A stretch of DNA of 64,000 nt. Source: RUG100 sp050953425 (GTDB lineage: Bacteria > Bacillota > Clostridia > Peptostreptococcales > Anaerovoracaceae). The notes beneath the pieces were generated by a model. That model was not told the DNA's origin and made no database searches. It saw only the letters and a list, made by a program, of their open reading frames with translations. Positions 61,393-64,000 of this stretch are shown piece after piece. The stretch covers positions 1 to 64,000 of the forward strand of contig JBMNMQ010000002.1 in the NCBI GenBank assembly GCA_050953425.1. Direction: 5' to 3'. Every line of letters starts with the position of its first letter. Position 1 is the first letter of the stretch. A program made the translations under genes and the position numbers.

Positions 61393-62967
61393 TCAGGCGT
61401 TGGATGCAGTGCCCGCTGCCGCGCCGTCGCTGCCGATCGGCTCTTTGTCTTTGTAGATACGGTTCATCACATAGAGGATGATGAGCAGCGTCGCGACGCC
61501 GCTGCCGAGGGTCGCGAAGACGTTGAAATCGGTAATCGCCGCGACCAGATAGCCGACCACGCAGGAGACGGCCGTCGTCAGCGCATAGGGGATCTGCGTG
61601 GAAACGTGATCCATATGCGGACAGTAGGCGCCGGTCGAGGAAAGAATCGTCGTATCCGAGATCGGCGAGCAGTGATCGCCGAAGACGCTGCCGCCGAGCG
61701 TGGCCGCGAGAGTGATCGTCATCAGCTCCGGCATCGACGACATCATCGGTTCGCAGATGTTGACCACGATCGGGATCAGGATGCCGAAGGTGCCCCAGGC
61801 CGTGCCCATCGCAAATGAAAGGAAGGCGGCGACGATGAAGATCACGCACGGCATCAGAACCATCGGGAAGTGTCCGTTCTGCACCAGGGAGCCGACGTAA
61901 TCGCCGGTGCTGAGCAGATCACGGCAGACACCGCTGATCGTCCAGGCCATGATCAGGATCGAGATGGCCGGCACCATGATCTTGATGCCCTCGGTGACGT
62001 TGTTCATGAACTCCTTGAAGTCCATAATCCTGCGCGGCAGGTAGAGAATCATGGTGACGATGATGGCGCCGAGTCCGCCCATCGCCAGCGACAGCGAAGA
62101 ATCGCAGTTGCCGAAGGCGGCGGCGATGGAGCCGGCCTTGCCGTTGAACATGCCGCCGGTATAGAGCATCGACAGCACCGAGAGAATAATCAGGGTAATG
62201 ATCGGGATCAGCAGATCCTTGACCGTTCCCCTGCTGTTCTCCTCATCCTCGTCCGTTGCCTTGTCGAGCGCGCCGAGCTCGCCGTGCTCGGCGGCAATTT
62301 CCAGATGCCGCATCGGACCGTAGCTGATCTTGGTCGTCGACATGATGAAGATCATCAGCAGGGTCAGCAGGGCGTAGAGGTTGAAGGGAATGGTCGAAAC
62401 AAAGGCCGCCATATCGCTGTCGAAGATCTTGGCCGTCGCCAGCGTCGAGCCGACGGCTGCGGCCCAGCTGGAGACCGGGGCGATGATGCAGACCGGCGCG
62501 GCGGTGGAATCGATCAGGTAAGCGAGCTTGGCGCGGGCGATGTGGAACTTGTCGGTGATCGGCCGCATGACCGCACCCACAGTCAGACAGTTGAAGTAGT
62601 CATCGATGAAGATGATGACACCGAGCGCCGCCGTCGCCAGCTGCGCCAGCGGTCGTGATTTGATCTTTTTGCTGGCCCAGCGTCCGTAGGCATAGGCGCC
62701 GCCGGCATTGGTGACCAGTACGACGAGGACGCCGAGAAAGGCCAGAAAGAGGATCATCATCGCGTTGTCGCTGATCTTCTTTCCCATCAGTTCAAAGATG
62801 GTCGTGATGCCCGTCATCACGCCGCTGCCGCTGGCAAACGCGTAGGTGAAGGTACCGAAGACGATACCGACGAACAGGGAAGAAATGACTTCCTTTGTAA
62901 TCAGTGCCAGAACGATCGCGATGATCGGCGGCAGAATCGAAAGAAAGCCGACATTAATTGGATCCAT
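61393..62967 (-). CDS. NhaC-family Na+/H+ antiporter
   Basis: 524 residues with about 11-12 membrane segments. The family pattern includes IIFIDDYFNCLTVGAVMRPITDKF, STAAPVCIIAPVSSWAA, FAMGTAWGTFGILIP and FGDHCSPISDTTILSSTGAYC. Likely exchanges Na+ (or an organic substrate such as malate/lactate in related proteins) for protons. AAGGAGGAG is upstream of the ATG on the minus strand. Promoter at 63067-63095. Confidence 0.9.
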   Translation of the reverse strand: MDPINVGFLSILPPIIAIVLALITKEVISSLFVGIVFGTFTYAFASGSGVMTGITTIFELMGKKISDNAMMILFLAFLGVLVVLVTNAGGAYAYGRWASKKIKSRPLAQLATAALGVIIFIDDYFNCLTVGAVMRPITDKFHIARAKLAYLIDSTAAPVCIIAPVSSWAAAVGSTLATAKIFDSDMAAFVSTIPFNLYALLTLLMIFIMSTTKISYGPMRHLEIAAEHGELGALDKATDEDEENSRGTVKDLLIPIITLIILSVLSMLYTGGMFNGKAGSIAAAFGNCDSSLSLAMGGLGAIIVTMILYLPRRIMDFKEFMNNVTEGIKIMVPAISILIMAWTISGVCRDLLSTGDYVGSLVQNGHFPMVLMPCVIFIVAAFLSFAMGTAWGTFGILIPIVVNICEPMMSSMPELMTITLAATLGGSVFGDHCSPISDTTILSSTGAYCPHMDHVSTQIPYALTTAVSCVVGYLVAAITDFNVFATLGSGVATLLIILYVMNRIYKDKEPIGSDGAAAGTASNA

Positions 62968-63066
62968 GGAATAACACTCCTCCTTACGGCAATCGCATCG
63001 GTTTGCCGGCGCCTGATCGGGCAGCAGCGGCAGACCGCGTCGGATTGCGGAAATAACAGCCTTTTC

Positions 63067-63095
63067 ATTTTACATGGGACGGGCTTTTTCGTCAA
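63067..63095 (-). promoter_or_regulatory. Promoter of the nhaC-like gene
   Basis: On the minus strand TTGACG, 17-bp spacer, TAAAAT. Confidence 0.75.
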
Positions 63096-63187
63096 GAGAG
63101 CGGGACAGGCCGGCCAGTCCGGAGACGCGGGGCAGTCGAAGGACGCAGGGAGCAGGCCGAGGCGAAAGAAATTTTCCGGAAAAGTAT

Positions 63188-63216
63188 TGACATTCCGGCA
63201 CTGCGGTATTATATTA
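63188..63216 (+). promoter_or_regulatory. Sigma-A promoter of the hrcA operon
   Basis: TTGACA, 17-bp spacer, TATATT, immediately upstream of the CIRCE operator. Confidence 0.88.
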
Positions 63217-63227
63217 ATGAATGTAGA

Positions 63228-63254
63228 TTAGCACTCGAACGAAAAGAGTGCTAA
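63228..63254. promoter_or_regulatory. CIRCE operator
   Basis: TTAGCACTC, about 9 bp, GAGTGCTAA: a perfect match to the inverted repeat bound by HrcA. Lies between promoter and the hrcA start, as in autoregulated heat-shock operons. Confidence 0.96.
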
Positions 63255-63274
63255 CAAGCGAAAGAGGTACTGCT

Positions 63275-64000
63275 ATGGAGCTGAACGAAAGGAAACTGAA
63301 AATACTGCAGGCAATCATCAGGGATTTTATTGTGACTGCTGAACCGGTCGGCTCCCGGACTCTTTCCAAAAAATACGATCTGGGCGTCAGCCCGGCAACG
63401 ATCCGCAATGAGATGTCGGATATGGAGGACATGGGGCTGCTGACGCATCCGCATACTTCGGCGGGAAGGGTTCCGTCGGAAAAGGCCTACCGGCTCTACG
63501 TTGACGAGATCATGCGCCGCACCGAACTGAGCGAAGAGATGAAGGAACTGATCACCTCACAGCTCTACGACAACCTGTCGGAACTCGACAAGACCATCGA
63601 ACGGGCGGCCGGTCTGCTCTCGCAGATCACGAACCTGACGGCGTTTGCCCTGACCCCGAGTCAGGAGGACGACCGCATCAAATACATCAATCTGATGCCG
63701 GTCGATGAGCATACGGTTGTGCTGATGATTGTCGCCGAGAGCGGCAAGGTTTCCAATCAGACGCTGCGCATCCGCGACGTCTGCGATCCGGACAACCTGC
63801 GCGTTCTCGCCAAGTCGCTGACTTACAACTACCGCGGCAAGACGCTGGACGAGGCACTGCGCCTCGACATCATCGACAGCCTGCGCAGCGACATTTCGGC
63901 AATGAGCCGTCTGGCCGAGGACATCATGCCTGACTTCATGCATACGCTGGAGGATATGCTCAATGTCCACCTCTATATGAACGGATTGACGAACATTTTC
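63275..64000 (+). CDS. hrcA: Heat-inducible transcription repressor HrcA, 3' truncated by window edge
   Basis: At least 242 residues are in the window and the frame is open to the last base. MELNERKLKILQAIIRDFIVTAEPVGSRTLSKKYDLGVSPATIRNEMSDMEDMGLLTHPHTSAGRVPSEKAYRLYVD is the HrcA winged-helix start. Binds the CIRCE site just upstream to repress itself and, typically, grpE-dnaK-dnaJ, which are expected beyond the window. Confidence 0.96.
   Translation, partial: MELNERKLKILQAIIRDFIVTAEPVGSRTLSKKYDLGVSPATIRNEMSDMEDMGLLTHPHTSAGRVPSEKAYRLYVDEIMRRTELSEEMKELITSQLYDNLSELDKTIERAAGLLSQITNLTAFALTPSQEDDRIKYINLMPVDEHTVVLMIVAESGKVSNQTLRIRDVCDPDNLRVLAKSLTYNYRGKTLDEALRLDIIDSLRSDISAMSRLAEDIMPDFMHTLEDMLNVHLYMNGLTNIF

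Overview
This 64 kb window looks like a chromosomal stretch of a GC-rich (by eye about 60 percent) low-redundancy Bacillota genome, most likely Clostridia-like and anaerobic. The evidence is sigma-A type promoters with 16-18 bp spacers, strong Shine-Dalgarno sites, an HrcA/CIRCE pair, a T-box leader, AddA, RecX, a YerC-type TrpR relative, class 1B dihydroorotate dehydrogenase (PyrD with PyrK), a four-subunit 2-oxoacid:ferredoxin oxidoreductase, an EFR1-type ferredoxin protein and NADP-type glutamate dehydrogenase. I cannot assign genus or family from the sequence alone.

Layout. 1-5 kb: 3' part of addA, convergent with gdhA across a shared terminator. 5.4-12.4 kb: a three-gene overlapping operon led by a 1610-residue multidomain protein (HD domain, long helical region, nucleotidyltransferase of the NadD type, acetyltransferase-like segment, phosphoribosyltransferase-like segment), followed by a lactate/malate-dehydrogenase-like protein and an FMN-reductase-like protein. 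I consider this the best candidate for an undescribed system. 12.6-20.9 kb: mgtE, nnrD, split transketolase, a degenerate MinD-like protein, recJ and an S41 protease. 21-29 kb: a yerC-like regulator, a secreted subtilase, then a run of overlapping genes (frameshifted phosphopantetheinyl transferase, EamA transporter, recX, macrodomain, small helical protein, rmuC, metallophosphoesterase). 29-36.4 kb: deoB, pdp, a secreted autolysin-like protein, gadB and an M29 aminopeptidase.

36.6-44.1 kb: tRNA-Ala(CGC) and, downstream, an accessory island of different composition. It holds remnants of an integrative element (a RadC-like JAB gene, a CHC2/DUF3991-like fragment), an InlB-repeat surface protein with ten repeats, and a pilin-type isopeptide-domain surface protein. 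A 117-bp direct repeat (one mismatch) from the radC core occurs at both ends and joins unlike sequences, giving two reciprocal chimeric reading frames.

44.3-50.9 kb: a small membrane protein and a compact pyrimidine operon, pyrC-pyrK-pyrD-pyrF-pyrE-pyrB-pyrI, from a near-consensus promoter. 51-54.3 kb: a T-box leader controlling a four-gene 2-oxoacid:ferredoxin oxidoreductase operon, convergent with deoD. 55-64 kb: a secreted GHL10-type protein, rpsT and lepA transcribed divergently from promoters whose -35 boxes overlap, hemW, an EFR1-type protein, an NhaC-type antiporter, and the start of the hrcA heat-shock operon with its CIRCE operator.

Functionally the window mixes housekeeping genes for DNA repair (addA, recJ, recX, rmuC), nucleotide synthesis and salvage (pyr genes, deoB, pdp, deoD), redox and amino-acid metabolism (gdhA, oxidoreductase, gadB), and secreted envelope proteins. 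Three intergenic regions contain short tandem repeats (18, 49 and 19 bp).
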